From: Natronospira proteinivora
Lineage (GTDB): Bacteria; Pseudomonadota; Gammaproteobacteria; Natronospirales; Natronospiraceae
NCBI RefSeq assembly: GCF_024170465.1
Contig: NZ_JALJYF010000002.1
Coordinates: 868,001-932,000 of the forward strand
DNA: 64,000 nt
Reading direction: 5' to 3'
Numbering within the stretch: the stretch's first letter is position 1; every line of letters starts with the position of its first letter. Shown here in pieces: positions 30,970-40,792 of this stretch. The notes below the pieces were generated by a model, which saw only the letters and a program-made list of their open reading frames with translations, ran no database searches and was not told the DNA's origin. Both the position numbers and the translations under genes were made by a program.

Positions 30970-33017
30970 CAGGCCGCCTCGCTAATGCCGTGGTGACGAA
31001 GGAAAGCCGACAGCTCCGGTTCCCGGCCCCGGAATTGTCGAAAAACGACCGCGGCCGGTTGGCTGCCGCCGAGCCCCAGGACAGTGTCACGAAAGCGCCG
31101 TCCCGTTTCACGATCAAACAGGCCCTGTTCTTCGAAGGCGGAGAAGGCATCTGAGGACAAGACCTCGGCCCAGAGATAGCTGTAATATCCTGCCGCATAA
31201 CCGCCACCGAAGATGTGGGCAAAGCTGTGGGCGAAACGGTCGTAATCGGCCACCGGCACCACCGAGATGGACTGACGGACCTCGCCAAGCAGGTCCTGTA
31301 TGAAGCCGCTGCCTTGACCATCGTATTCCCGATGTAATCGCAGATCGAAGGTGGCGAACTCCAGCTGACGGAGCAATTTCATGGCCGATTGAAAATTGCG
31401 CGCCGAGAGCATGGCCTGGTGCAGCGCTTCCGGCATTGGCTCATCGCTCTCGTAATGCGCCGCAATCCGATCCATACCCGCCCGGGGCCAGGCGAAGTGC
31501 TCCTGAAACTGGCTCGGCAGCTCTACCGCATCCCACTCCACCCCATGTATGCCGGCCACATTGCTCACATCTACCTGGGTCAGCAGATGCTGAAGGCAGT
31601 GACCCAGCTCATGGAACAGGGTGATCACATCGTCATGGTTAAGCAGGCTTGGCTGATCGGCCGCCGGAGCCCCGAAATTACAGGTGAGATAAGCCACCGG
31701 CGTTTGCAAGTCCTTGCCCTGGCGCCGACGACTGATGCACTCATCCATCCAGGCGCCGCCCCGTTTGCCGTCCCGGGCATGGAGATCCAGATACAGGCGA
31801 CCAATCCCTTCACCGCTATCATCGTCTATGAGCTCATACAGGCGGACATCTTCATGCCAGGAGTCGAAATCGCTGAGGCTTTGAACGGAGAAGCCATAGA
31901 GTTCACCGGCAATGTCGAACATCCCCGATAGCACCCGCTCCAAGGGGAAATAGGGGCGCAACTGTTCATCGGAAATGGCATGGCAGGCCAGGCGCCGCTT
32001 CTCACTGGCCCAGGTGATATCCCAGGGAGCCAGTGACGCGATGCCCAGCGATTCCCGGGCATAGTCCTGAAGGGCTTCGAACTCCTTTTCTGCCGCCGGG
32101 CAGCTGCGGGCCTGGAGATCGGCCAGGAAGGCCGCCACCGCATCGCCACTGTCCGCCATCTTGGTGGCGAGGGACAGCTCGGCGAAATCCGGATAGCCCA
32201 GCAAATCCGCCGACTCCTGGCGCATGGCCAGAATCTCATTCATGATCGGGCCATTGTCGAAACGACCGGCATCGGGGCCCTGATCGGAGGCCCGGGTGGC
32301 GTGGGCCCGGTGTATTTCTTCCCGCAAGCTGCGATCATCGGCGTGCTGCATGATGGCCAGATAATCGGGGAAGGCCAGGGTGAACAGCCAGCCGTCCAGG
32401 CCTCCGGTCTCGGCCCGCCCGGCGGCCCGGGCCAGATCCGGTTCCGGGATGCCCTGGATTCGGGCCGGGTCGCTCACATGACACTGCCAGGCTTCGGTGG
32501 CGTCCAGAACATTCTGCTCAAAACGATTCTGGTGTTCGGAAAGCTTTTCCTGGAGCGTCCTGAAGCGGCTGCGCGCTGGTTCATCCAGGCCGACCCCGGC
32601 CAGTTTGAAATCGCGCAGCTTGTCCTCGACGGTCTTGCGTTGGGCGGTATTCAGACCCGCCCAGTTTGGGCCTCCGCGCAGCTGACACCAAGCCTCATAC
32701 AGGCCGCGATGCTGACCCATCTCGGCTTCATAGCGGCTGATCAGGGCCAGGCACTGCTCGAAGGCCGTGCGCACGGCATCATCATTGCGTACATTGTTGA
32801 GATGGGAGATGGGGGAGAATACACGGGCCAGACGGTCATCCACCTCCGCCAGGGGTTCGGCCAGACTGTCCCAGTCGAAGGGCCCCGACTGGTTTGCGAG
32901 TGCTTCAATCGCCTGACGGTTATCGGCCAGCACCGTCTCCACGGCCGGCACGAAATGGCTGGCCTCAAGTTGCCCGAAGGGTGGCAGATCAAAATCCTGC
33001 AATAATGGATTGCTCAT
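30969..33017 (-). CDS. prlC: Oligopeptidase A (M3 zinc metallopeptidase)
   Basis: 682 aa, normal length for PrlC/OpdA. The zinc-binding HELGH is at residues 469-473, and the third ligand region GIHGVEWDAVELPSQFQE follows. It has no signal peptide: cytosolic, degrading short peptides including cleaved signal peptides. The frame is open further upstream, but GGGAGGG just before the ATG at 33017 and the family start (MSNPLLQDFDLPPF) fix the start. It is first gene of a tightly coupled unit with the SH3 protein and xthA, divergent from the glutathione reductase gene. Confidence 0.93.
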   Translation of the reverse strand: MSNPLLQDFDLPPFGQLEASHFVPAVETVLADNRQAIEALANQSGPFDWDSLAEPLAEVDDRLARVFSPISHLNNVRNDDAVRTAFEQCLALISRYEAEMGQHRGLYEAWCQLRGGPNWAGLNTAQRKTVEDKLRDFKLAGVGLDEPARSRFRTLQEKLSEHQNRFEQNVLDATEAWQCHVSDPARIQGIPEPDLARAAGRAETGGLDGWLFTLAFPDYLAIMQHADDRSLREEIHRAHATRASDQGPDAGRFDNGPIMNEILAMRQESADLLGYPDFAELSLATKMADSGDAVAAFLADLQARSCPAAEKEFEALQDYARESLGIASLAPWDITWASEKRRLACHAISDEQLRPYFPLERVLSGMFDIAGELYGFSVQSLSDFDSWHEDVRLYELIDDDSGEGIGRLYLDLHARDGKRGGAWMDECISRRRQGKDLQTPVAYLTCNFGAPAADQPSLLNHDDVITLFHELGHCLQHLLTQVDVSNVAGIHGVEWDAVELPSQFQEHFAWPRAGMDRIAAHYESDEPMPEALHQAMLSARNFQSAMKLLRQLEFATFDLRLHREYDGQGSGFIQDLLGEVRQSISVVPVADYDRFAHSFAHIFGGGYAAGYYSYLWAEVLSSDAFSAFEEQGLFDRETGRRFRDTVLGLGGSQPAAVVFRQFRGREPELSAFLRHHGISEAA

Positions 33018-33178
33018 GGAAAACCCTCCCCCGGGCGGGTCGTAGAGAATGCGTAACTTATCACGGGCGGCGACGTCTTTCAGCTTGCCGGCAAGCCTGG
33101 CGCTGCCGTTCGGGTGGCTTGACAGCCACATTGTGAGACCGTCCAATGAGCAAGCCGTTTCATGGCATCGAGGAGATT

Positions 33179-34525
33179 ATGGCCGACTTTGACCTGATTG
33201 TGATTGGCGCCGGTAGCGGCGGCATGGCCACCGCCCGGCGGGCGGCTGAATATGGCCAGCGCGTGGCGGTGGTGGAATCAGCCCGGCTGGGGGGGACTTG
33301 TGTCAATGTGGGCTGCGTGCCCAAGAAGGTGATGTGGTATGCCGCCAGTCTGGCCCATGGCCTGGAAGAGGCCGCCGACTATGGTTTTGATCTTACCGTC
33401 CACGGTCACGATTGGGCTCGCCTGAAGGCCGGCCGCGATGCCTATGTAAAGCGCCTGAACGGGATTTACCAGCGCAATCTGGATAAAAGCCAGGTCCAGT
33501 TGATCCAGGGCCATGCCCGCTTTACCGATCCTCATACCGTAGAGGTGGCCGGTGAGCGTTATTCCGCCAAGCGCTTCCTGATTGCCGTGGGCGGTTATCC
33601 TGCCCGGCCTTCCATACCGGGTGGCGAGCTTGGTATTACCTCGGATGGCTTTTTTGAAATGGAGGCCCTGCCCAAACGGATTGCCGTGGTGGGCAGCGGT
33701 TACATCGCGGTGGAACTGGCCGGCATGCTCCAGTCCCTGGGCGCGAAGGTGAGTCTGGTAGTGCGTCGGGATGGCGTCTTGCGGGGCTTCGATGAGAGCC
33801 TGCGCCAGCGATTGATGCATCAGATGGCGGAGGACGGCATCAAACTGGTCACTGAATTTGTGCCCTGTGAGGCACAACAGGATGATGAAGGCTTCCATTT
33901 GTCAGCCGAGGATGGACGGGCCTTGGGGCCATTTGATGAATTGCTGTGGGCCATTGGCCGTCATCCCGCTACCGATGCGCTGGGCCTGGACACGACCGCT
34001 GTCAAACGGGATGAAAAGGGCTTTATCCTGGTGGATGACTGGCAGGCCACCGAGCAGGACCATATCTTCGCAGTGGGAGATGTCACTGGCCGCTGGCCTT
34101 TGACCCCGGTGGCCATCGCTGCGGGCCGTCGCCTGGCCGATCGTCTTTACGGGGGCCAAGCCGACCGCCGTCTGGATTACCACACCATCCCCACTGTGGT
34201 CTTTTCCCATCCCCCCATCGGCACCGTGGGCTTGACCGAGGCCGAAGCCCGGGCCGCCGAGGGCGCCGAGGCAGTGACCGTGTATGAGGGTGGCTTTGTG
34301 CCCATGTACTACGCTCTGGGTGAGCGCAAGCCCAAGGGCCTTTGCAAGCTGGTCTGTGTGGGCCCCGAAGAACGGGTGGTGGGTGCCCATGTAATTGGAA
34401 TGGGTGCAGACGAAATGATGCAGGGTTTTGCTGTTGCCGTGCGCATGGGCGCCACCAAGGCCGACTTCGACGACACCGTCGCCATCCATCCCACCACCGC
34501 CGAGGAGCTGGTTACGCTGCGCTAG
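33179..34525 (+). CDS. gor: Glutathione-disulfide reductase
   Basis: 448 aa FAD/NADPH disulfide reductase. It has FAD motif GAGSGGMA, redox pair Cys41/Cys46 in [18 protein letters not shown]-binding [11 protein letters not shown] followed by VVRRDGVLR with the Arg residues that favour NADPH, and the C-terminal His-Glu pair in AIHPTTAEE. It regenerates glutathione in the cytosol. The ATG at 33179 has GAGGAG just before it; the earlier ATG at 33146 has no such site. Trypanothione- or mycothione-type reductases are less likely given the overall match. Confidence 0.9.
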   Translation: MADFDLIVIGAGSGGMATARRAAEYGQRVAVVESARLGGTCVNVGCVPKKVMWYAASLAHGLEEAADYGFDLTVHGHDWARLKAGRDAYVKRLNGIYQRNLDKSQVQLIQGHARFTDPHTVEVAGERYSAKRFLIAVGGYPARPSIPGGELGITSDGFFEMEALPKRIAVVGSGYIAVELAGMLQSLGAKVSLVVRRDGVLRGFDESLRQRLMHQMAEDGIKLVTEFVPCEAQQDDEGFHLSAEDGRALGPFDELLWAIGRHPATDALGLDTTAVKRDEKGFILVDDWQATEQDHIFAVGDVTGRWPLTPVAIAAGRRLADRLYGGQADRRLDYHTIPTVVFSHPPIGTVGLTEAEARAAEGAEAVTVYEGGFVPMYYALGERKPKGLCKLVCVGPEERVVGAHVIGMGADEMMQGFAVAVRMGATKADFDDTVAIHPTTAEELVTLR

Positions 34526-34546
34526 ATCTTCGATTTTTTAAAAGAG

Positions 34547-34710
34547 GACACGAAGGACACGAAGAAAAGCAGAAGGATACGAAGGGATAAACAGTTTTTC
34601 TCGGGTTTTTTCGGTTTATCTGAAAGCTTGATGTTGTTGTCAACGTTGGGCGACAAAAGGACCGTTTAAACACTTCGTGTCCCTTCTGCCTTTCTTCGTG
34701 CCCTTCGTGT
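34547..34710. repeat. ACGAAGG-type inverted repeat between gor and the gamma-carbonic anhydrase gene
   Basis: A 40-base arm at 34547-34586 is matched, with few differences, by its complement at 34671-34710. Units are ACGAAGGAC, ACGAAGAAA, GCAGAAGGA. The ~85-base T-rich loop region shows no gene. Confidence 0.85.
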
Positions 34711-34762
34711 AGGATTTTCCCAAAGCAAGACCTCACACCCAATCAGCTATACAGGAAATGCT

Positions 34763-35290
34763 ATGCCCATTCGTAACTACAAGGATTATCAGCCAAAGAT
34801 GGGTGATCGCGTCTACGTGGATGAAATGGCTTTGGTGATTGGCGAGGTGGACTTGGCCGATGATGTCTCCATCTGGCCCATGTGTGTGGTGCGCGGCGAT
34901 GTGAACTTCATCCGCATCGGTGCCCGCTCCAATATTCAGGATGCCACCGTGATTCACGTGACCCATGACGGGCCCTATACCCCCGATGGCGGCATTCCCA
35001 CCATCGTCGGTGAAGACGTCACCGTGGGCCATAAATGCCTGCTTCATGCCTGCACCATCGGCGACCGTTGCCTGATCGGCATGGGGGCGATTGTCATGGA
35101 TGGTGTGGAGGTAGGCGATGACGTGATCATCGGCGCCGGTTCCCTGGTTACCCCCGGCAAGAAGCTGGAATCCGGCTGGCTCTATCGCGATTCCCCCGCC
35201 CGCCCGGCCCGCGAACTCAGCGAGCAGGAGCTGGAACAGCTCAAATATTCTGCCGAACACTATGTCCGGCTCAAGGATCACTACCTATAA
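34763..35290 (+). CDS. Gamma-carbonic anhydrase family protein (YrdA/CaiE-like)
   Basis: 175 aa left-handed beta-helix of hexapeptide repeats. Candidate metal ligands are His65/His68 (VIHVTH), His90 and His95 (VGHKCLLHAC), spaced as in gamma-carbonic anhydrases. The C-terminal helix follows (ELSEQELEQLKYSAEHYVRLKDHYL region). Cytosolic; whether it hydrates CO2 or is a structural homologue cannot be told from sequence. Confidence 0.9.
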   Translation: MPIRNYKDYQPKMGDRVYVDEMALVIGEVDLADDVSIWPMCVVRGDVNFIRIGARSNIQDATVIHVTHDGPYTPDGGIPTIVGEDVTVGHKCLLHACTIGDRCLIGMGAIVMDGVEVGDDVIIGAGSLVTPGKKLESGWLYRDSPARPARELSEQELEQLKYSAEHYVRLKDHYL

Positions 35291-35379
35291 GCCTGGACAA
35301 GCCAGGGCAGCTTACGATTGGTAATGTGGCCCCCACAGCCGATATTGCTAGCAGCCGGCACCCAACATAGCGTATCCGT

Positions 35380-35605
35380 TGTGGGAGGGCCATTACTCGG
35401 CTCTTCCCTGAGCCTCGCCCCTTCGGGGCCTTCCGCGTTGCGGAAGTTCAAAAACGTTATTCGGCCCGTCCATGGGCCTCACCCTGCACTCACATGCAGG
35501 GCCTGGCACAAAGTGCCAGTTCAAATGCGTTCCTTACGCATTTGTCCATACGCTTTTGTCCTGGCCCGATGGGAGTTTGTCGCGGCAGGAAAGCCGCTCC
35601 CACAG
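35380..35605. repeat. REP-flanked chain of six perfect hairpins
   Basis: A GTGGGAGGGCCATTACT-type head (35381-35397) and a reverse GTGGGAGCGGCTTTCCTG-type unit (35579-35603) enclose six successive perfect stems: 35417-35429 (5 bp), 35431-35445 (6 bp), 35463-35478 (5 bp), 35482-35501 (7 bp), 35503-35519 (7 bp) and 35522-35544 (9 bp). Loops are 3-6 bases. It occupies the 342-base gap between the convergent carbonic anhydrase and aroE genes. Short open frames here are not convincing genes. Confidence 0.85.
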
Positions 35606-35632
35606 CGGATGGCTGCGACCGGTAAGTGAATA

Positions 35633-36436
35633 TCACCGTCTCAACAAGGCTGTGGTGTCTGGGCGGGTGTTGCGCCATAACTGGTAGGACTCCGCCGCTT
35701 GTTCCACCAACATACCCCAGCCATCGGCGATGTGGGCGCCGTAACGCAAGCCCTGATGGAGAAAGGGTGTGAGTGCGGGACTGTAGACCAGGTCGTAGCA
35801 AAGGGTGTCGGGCGCCAGCAGGCGGCGGGGAAATTCAAGGCTGTCGCCACTCAGGCCCGCGGCGGTGGTGTTGATGATCAGATCAAAGCTGTCCGTCGGC
35901 CATTCGCCTAGATCACCCGTGGTGATGGTGAGGTGGCCGGGGAAGTGTTCGGCCAGAGTTCTGGCGCGAGCCGGAGTGCGATTAGCAATGTGCAGTCGGC
36001 TGATGCCGGCATCCAACAAGGGGCCCAGGATGCCCCGGGCGGCACCTCCGGCGCCAATGACTAGGACATGGCGCTTTTCCAGGCGGACGGCCAGGTTCCC
36101 GGTAATGTCCCGGAGGAGGCCGGCACCGTCGGTATTGTCACCTAGCAGTCGCCTATCCTCTAGTCGTTTGAGGGTGTTGACCGCCGCCGCTCGCTCGGCT
36201 CTGGCGGTCAGTTTATCGGCCAGTTTGAAGGCACTTTCCTTGAAGGGGACAGTGACATTGGCACCCTTGCCGTCCTTCTCGAAGAAAGCTCGAACGGAAG
36301 CCTCAAAACCATCCGCCCCCGGATCAATTCGTTCATATTGAATAGCCTGACCGGTTTGTTCGGCAAACTGCTGATGGATTTCCGGGGAGCGGCTGTGGGC
36401 CACCGGATGACCGAAGACGGCGTAGCGGTCCGGCAT
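35633..36436 (-). CDS. aroE: Shikimate dehydrogenase (NADP+)
   Basis: 267 aa. The substrate site [10 protein letters not shown], catalytic lysine region [17 protein letters not shown] and the dinucleotide motif GAGGAARGI are all present. It reduces 3-dehydroshikimate in aromatic amino acid synthesis. The gene starts three bases after the hemB stop, so the two are co-transcribed. The enzyme looks complete. Confidence 0.95.
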   Translation of the reverse strand: MPDRYAVFGHPVAHSRSPEIHQQFAEQTGQAIQYERIDPGADGFEASVRAFFEKDGKGANVTVPFKESAFKLADKLTARAERAAAVNTLKRLEDRRLLGDNTDGAGLLRDITGNLAVRLEKRHVLVIGAGGAARGILGPLLDAGISRLHIANRTPARARTLAEHFPGHLTITTGDLGEWPTDSFDLIINTTAAGLSGDSLEFPRRLLAPDTLCYDLVYSPALTPFLHQGLRYGAHIADGWGMLVEQAAESYQLWRNTRPDTTALLRR

Positions 36437-36439
36437 GGT

Positions 36440-37531
<1,092 letters not shown>

Positions 37532-38266
37532 TCAATCATCCCAGCTCATGGTTTCCAGGTGCTGGCGCAAGGCGCCGGCGGTGCGAAAGCGTTTACGGAT
37601 CAGGCCGCGCTTGAGACCCAGGCAGATATCTTTCACCACTTTTGGCTGTTTGGCGTAGTACTTCTGCCCACCCAGGGCATCGTAGAAGATACGAATGATA
37701 TCGCGCACATCCTCCCGGATATGTTCGCCGGTGGGGCCCTTCCAGCGATAGAAATCAATCAGCTTCACTTCAAAGTGAATGCCCCGCCGGGCCACGATAA
37801 TGTTCTCCGAGTGCAGATCCCCATGGTAATCCTTCAGGGCGTGCACCTCCTCCAATCCGGCGGCCAGGGCATGCAGCAGGTGGAGGGCCTCGAATAGGGG
37901 CAGGCGCTTGCCGGGCCGGCGGCGGATGAATTCCTCCAGCACCTCCCCCTCCACGAACTCCGAGACCAGGAAGGGCACCTGGCGGCCATCGTGCTTGACG
38001 TGATCGTGGGTGAGATAGGCGATCAATATTCGGCAATGGCGCAGGCGATTGAGCTTGCGAGCGTGATAGCTCACCGCCCGATTACCCATGTTGCGCTCGG
38101 GGTAGAAGAATTTGGCGGCCCGCTCAATGCCGGTTGCCCGCTCCCGCACCTTGTAGACCTCGCCCTCCCAGCCCCGACCCAGGCGCTCCACCACTTCATA
38201 CTTTCCGGCCAGCCGGTCTCCGGGACGGAAGTCGAATCGGCGCACGCTCCGAGGCTGCGGTGCCAT
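37532..38266 (-). CDS. Protein kinase-like protein, atypical
   Basis: 244 aa from the ATG at 38266, preceded by GGGAGGG; the open frame is longer. A kinase fold is visible: Gly-rich loop ERLGRGWEGEVYKV, ATP-binding Lys52 (RAAKFF), catalytic loop HGDLHSEN (Asp150, Asn155) and a DFY in place of DFG at residues 171-173. No sensor or membrane segment is present. It could phosphorylate a protein or a small molecule. It is located just before hemB-aroE on the same strand, but a role there is not evident. Confidence 0.75.
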   Translation of the reverse strand: MAPQPRSVRRFDFRPGDRLAGKYEVVERLGRGWEGEVYKVRERATGIERAAKFFYPERNMGNRAVSYHARKLNRLRHCRILIAYLTHDHVKHDGRQVPFLVSEFVEGEVLEEFIRRRPGKRLPLFEALHLLHALAAGLEEVHALKDYHGDLHSENIIVARRGIHFEVKLIDFYRWKGPTGEHIREDVRDIIRIFYDALGGQKYYAKQPKVVKDICLGLKRGLIRKRFRTAGALRQHLETMSWDD

Positions 38267-38466
38267 AGGCCCTCCCATTTGCCTGTGCGCCTGTCTGGCT
38301 GCCAAGGCCACACCCCCTATGGCGGAGGAGGAAAACAGGCGTACAATAAGTCCATCGGGGCCTCCATTGAGGCCGAACAGGCCGGCTTGCTGCCAGCCAA
38401 TGGGCAAGAATGCAGCAGGCCGACGGGGTGGTCAATCGTGAGGATTGCCGAGGGAGAACAAAGCCC

Positions 38467-39048
38467 ATGCCCTGGATAGACACCATTGATGAAACCGAGG
38501 CCAGTGGCGATCTCAAAGACGCCTATGAGGCACTGGATGCCCAGCAGAAAAAGATCGCCAACATCCTCAAGGTGCACAGTCTGAATGCCGGGGCCATGGA
38601 GCGACAGATGTCGCTCTACACCCATCTCATGTTTGGCCGAAGCGGACTTTCCCGGGCGGACCGGGAAAGTATTGCCGTGGTGGTTTCCGCGGCCAATAAC
38701 TGTGGCTATTGCGTCAGCCACCATGCGGAGGCTCTGTCTCATTATGAGCAGGACAACTCCCTGTTGCGCCGCATGGTTTCCGACTTCCAGTTCCTGGACA
38801 TGCCGGACAAAAAGGCCCGCATGCTCAGTTATGCCTTGAAGCTCACTACCTCCCCCAGCCAGGTCTCCGATGAGGACATACAGGAGCTTAAGGATGTGGG
38901 CTATAGCGATCGGGATATCCTGGACATGAACCTCATTGCGGCCTATTTCAACTTCGTCAATCGCGTGGCCCTCGGTCTGGGTGTGGATTGCAGCGAGCCC
39001 GATGGCGGTGAAAGTGCCCGCGGCAAGGATGATCCCGAAACCTCATGA
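38467..39048 (+). CDS. AhpD-like peroxidase-related protein (carboxymuconolactone decarboxylase family)
   Basis: 193 aa. The AhpD redox signature is clear: NNCGYCVSHH, with a CxxC and a nearby His pair, preceded by LSRADRESIAVVVSAA. Proteins of this group are alkylhydroperoxidase-type, thiol-dependent peroxide reductases. The ATG at 38467 has GGGAG upstream; the frame extends to 38410. The stop codon overlaps the start of oxyR by four bases (ATGA), which links it to the peroxide response. Confidence 0.88.
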   Translation: MPWIDTIDETEASGDLKDAYEALDAQQKKIANILKVHSLNAGAMERQMSLYTHLMFGRSGLSRADRESIAVVVSAANNCGYCVSHHAEALSHYEQDNSLLRRMVSDFQFLDMPDKKARMLSYALKLTTSPSQVSDEDIQELKDVGYSDRDILDMNLIAAYFNFVNRVALGLGVDCSEPDGGESARGKDDPETS

Positions 39049-40025
39049 CCCTCACCCAACTTCGTTACATTGCTGCTTTGGCACGAGAGGGGCATTTCGG
39101 CCATGCGGCCGAGGCCTGCTTTGTCAGCCAACCTACCCTGAGTGTGTCGGTGCGCAAGCTGGAGGACGAGCTGGGCGTGTCTCTGTTCGAGCGCCAGTCC
39201 GCACGCGTGGTCCCCACCGATGTGGGCCGGCGGATCGTGGACCAGGCCGAGCGGGTTCTGTCGGAGGCCAATCGGGTCACGGAACTGGCCCGGGCCGGGC
39301 AAAACCAGCTGGTGGGGGAATTGCGGATTGGCGCCATCTTCACGGTGGGGCCTTACGTTCTGCCCCATGTGATTCCGGGCCTGCATGCCTCGGCGCCGGA
39401 CATGCCTCTGGTCATTGAGGAAAACTATACTCATGTGCTGGCGGACAAGCTCCGTCAGGGAAAACTGGATGTGATTCTCGTCAGCCCCCCTTTCAGTGAA
39501 CACGGCATCCATATCTGGCCGGTGTATGAAGAGGATTTCAGCATCCTGATCCCCAGTGAACATCGACTGGCTCAACAGCAGCGCATACCTGCTCGTGAGT
39601 TGGCAGAGGAAAACATGTTGTTGTTGGGGGATGGTCATTGTTTCCGGGATCAGGTCTTGTCCGCCTGTCCCGAGTGCCTGGGCAGTGAGGCCCGACAGCG
39701 GCCAGCCCGCACCACCGAAGGCTCCAGCCTGGAAACCATCCGCCACATGGTGGCCAGTGGCCTGGGGGTGACGGTGGTGCCCCAGACATCCCTGGGCCGC
39801 TGGCAGCGTTTTGGTGAGGATGGTGGCTTGCTGCAGGAGAAACCCTTTGCCGGCCGGGCCCCTAAACGCCAGATCGCCTTGGCCTGGCGGGAGACCTTCC
39901 CGCGGCCCCGGGCCGTGGAGGCCGTGCGTCAGGCCATCCTCGATGCTGATCTGAAGGGGATGCGGCCATTGGCTGATTCTCCTCCCATCGCCAGCGACAG
40001 CGGCAAGAAAGTTACCCTCGATTAA
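39045..40025 (+). CDS. oxyR: OxyR, LysR-type peroxide-sensing regulator
   Basis: 326 aa. The N-terminal LysR helix-turn-helix (about 1-60) is followed by a sensor domain with [17 protein letters not shown]: redox cysteines Cys199 and Cys208, the same numbers as in E. coli OxyR. Peroxide should form this disulfide and switch on target genes. It is translationally coupled to the AhpD-like gene upstream, so that gene is probably in its regulon (inference). The C-terminal tail is slightly longer than in E. coli. Confidence 0.94.
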   Translation: MTLTQLRYIAALAREGHFGHAAEACFVSQPTLSVSVRKLEDELGVSLFERQSARVVPTDVGRRIVDQAERVLSEANRVTELARAGQNQLVGELRIGAIFTVGPYVLPHVIPGLHASAPDMPLVIEENYTHVLADKLRQGKLDVILVSPPFSEHGIHIWPVYEEDFSILIPSEHRLAQQQRIPARELAEENMLLLGDGHCFRDQVLSACPECLGSEARQRPARTTEGSSLETIRHMVASGLGVTVVPQTSLGRWQRFGEDGGLLQEKPFAGRAPKRQIALAWRETFPRPRAVEAVRQAILDADLKGMRPLADSPPIASDSGKKVTLD

Positions 40026-40036
40026 GGAATTCAGCC

Positions 40037-40468
40037 ATGTCTGATGCCAACGGGACCATTCCCTTCCATTTGGCCTTCCCGGTGCGAGATATCGAAAGCA
40101 CTCGGCGTTTCTATGGCGAGATACTGGATTGCGCCATTGGCCGGGAAGCGGAACGCTGGATTGACTTCGATTTCTTCGGCCATCAGTTGAGTGCCCATGT
40201 GGCCGAGGAAAGGGGCGAGACCGCCCGCAATGAAGTGGACGGTGATGCGGTGCCGGTGCGTCATTTCGGCGCGGTGCTACCCTGGCCGCGCTGGGAAGCT
40301 TTGGCTGACAAGCTCCGCCAGCATGATGTGCCCTTCCTGATTGCCCCCCGCATCCGCTTTCAAGGCGAGCCCGGCGAACAGGGAACCTTCTTCATCAAGG
40401 ACCCCTCCGGCAACGCCCTGGAATTCAAATCCTTCCGCCACCCCGAGCGCCTGTTCAGTACCCAGTAG
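40037..40468 (+). CDS. VOC (glyoxalase/dioxygenase superfamily) protein
   Basis: 143 aa with the paired beta-alpha-beta-beta-beta modules of the vicinal oxygen chelate fold: [22 protein letters not shown] at the start and the closing [15 protein letters not shown]. Metal-ligand candidates are His11, His60 or a nearby residue, and Glu in NALEF. The substrate is unknown; members include glyoxalases, dioxygenases and resistance proteins. It is 11 bases after oxyR, so it may be co-transcribed. Confidence 0.85.
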   Translation: MSDANGTIPFHLAFPVRDIESTRRFYGEILDCAIGREAERWIDFDFFGHQLSAHVAEERGETARNEVDGDAVPVRHFGAVLPWPRWEALADKLRQHDVPFLIAPRIRFQGEPGEQGTFFIKDPSGNALEFKSFRHPERLFSTQ

Positions 40469-40521
40469 ATGGCGTGTCTAAAGTCGAACACGAAGGAAAC
40501 AATGGCTGGCGGTTCCGTCCC

Positions 40522-40770
40522 CGTAGGAGCGGATTTATCCGCGATTGACTCTCGGGGTGTATAGAGGATCTGGTTTTTACACGGAGATAACGGAGAAGCA
40601 CGGAGGGACACGGAGAATAAAAAAGGGGGGGGCAAATCATTGTGGTAGCGGCGTCCGCCGCGATCATGCGCAAGGCCGCTGGTAATCGCGGCGGACGCCG
40701 CTACCACTCGCTCCCTTTTCATTTACTCCGTGCTTCTCCGTGTCCCTCCGTGATCTCCGTGTTAAAAACC
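40522..40770. repeat. Two-shell nested repeat (ACGGAG arms around a perfect REP palindrome) plus a solo REP
   Basis: The outer arms are 40572-40615 and 40726-40770; even the flanking GGTTTTTA tract is mirrored. Inside is a perfect 23-base inverted repeat, 40642-40664 and 40685-40707 (head GTGGTAGCGGCGTCCGCC). A single REP unit with the head GTAGGAGCGGATTTATCC stands outside at 40522-40544, next to a short ACGAAGG trace at 40489-40497. The element occupies the gap between the VOC gene and tamB; no gene is seen. Confidence 0.87.
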
Positions 40771-40792
40771 AAACCCAAATAGACCGAAGCTG

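Noticed and set aside
34950-34965. parS-like site (13 of 16 matches to TGTTTCACGTGAAACA)
   Set aside because: It falls in conserved codons of the gamma-carbonic anhydrase gene (the VIHVTH metal-ligand region), which explains the match. No full consensus was found elsewhere in the window.
35318-35629. 103-codon plus-strand frame in the gap after the gamma-carbonic anhydrase gene
   Set aside because: It is formed by the REP ends and hairpin chain; no ribosome-binding site or known domain.
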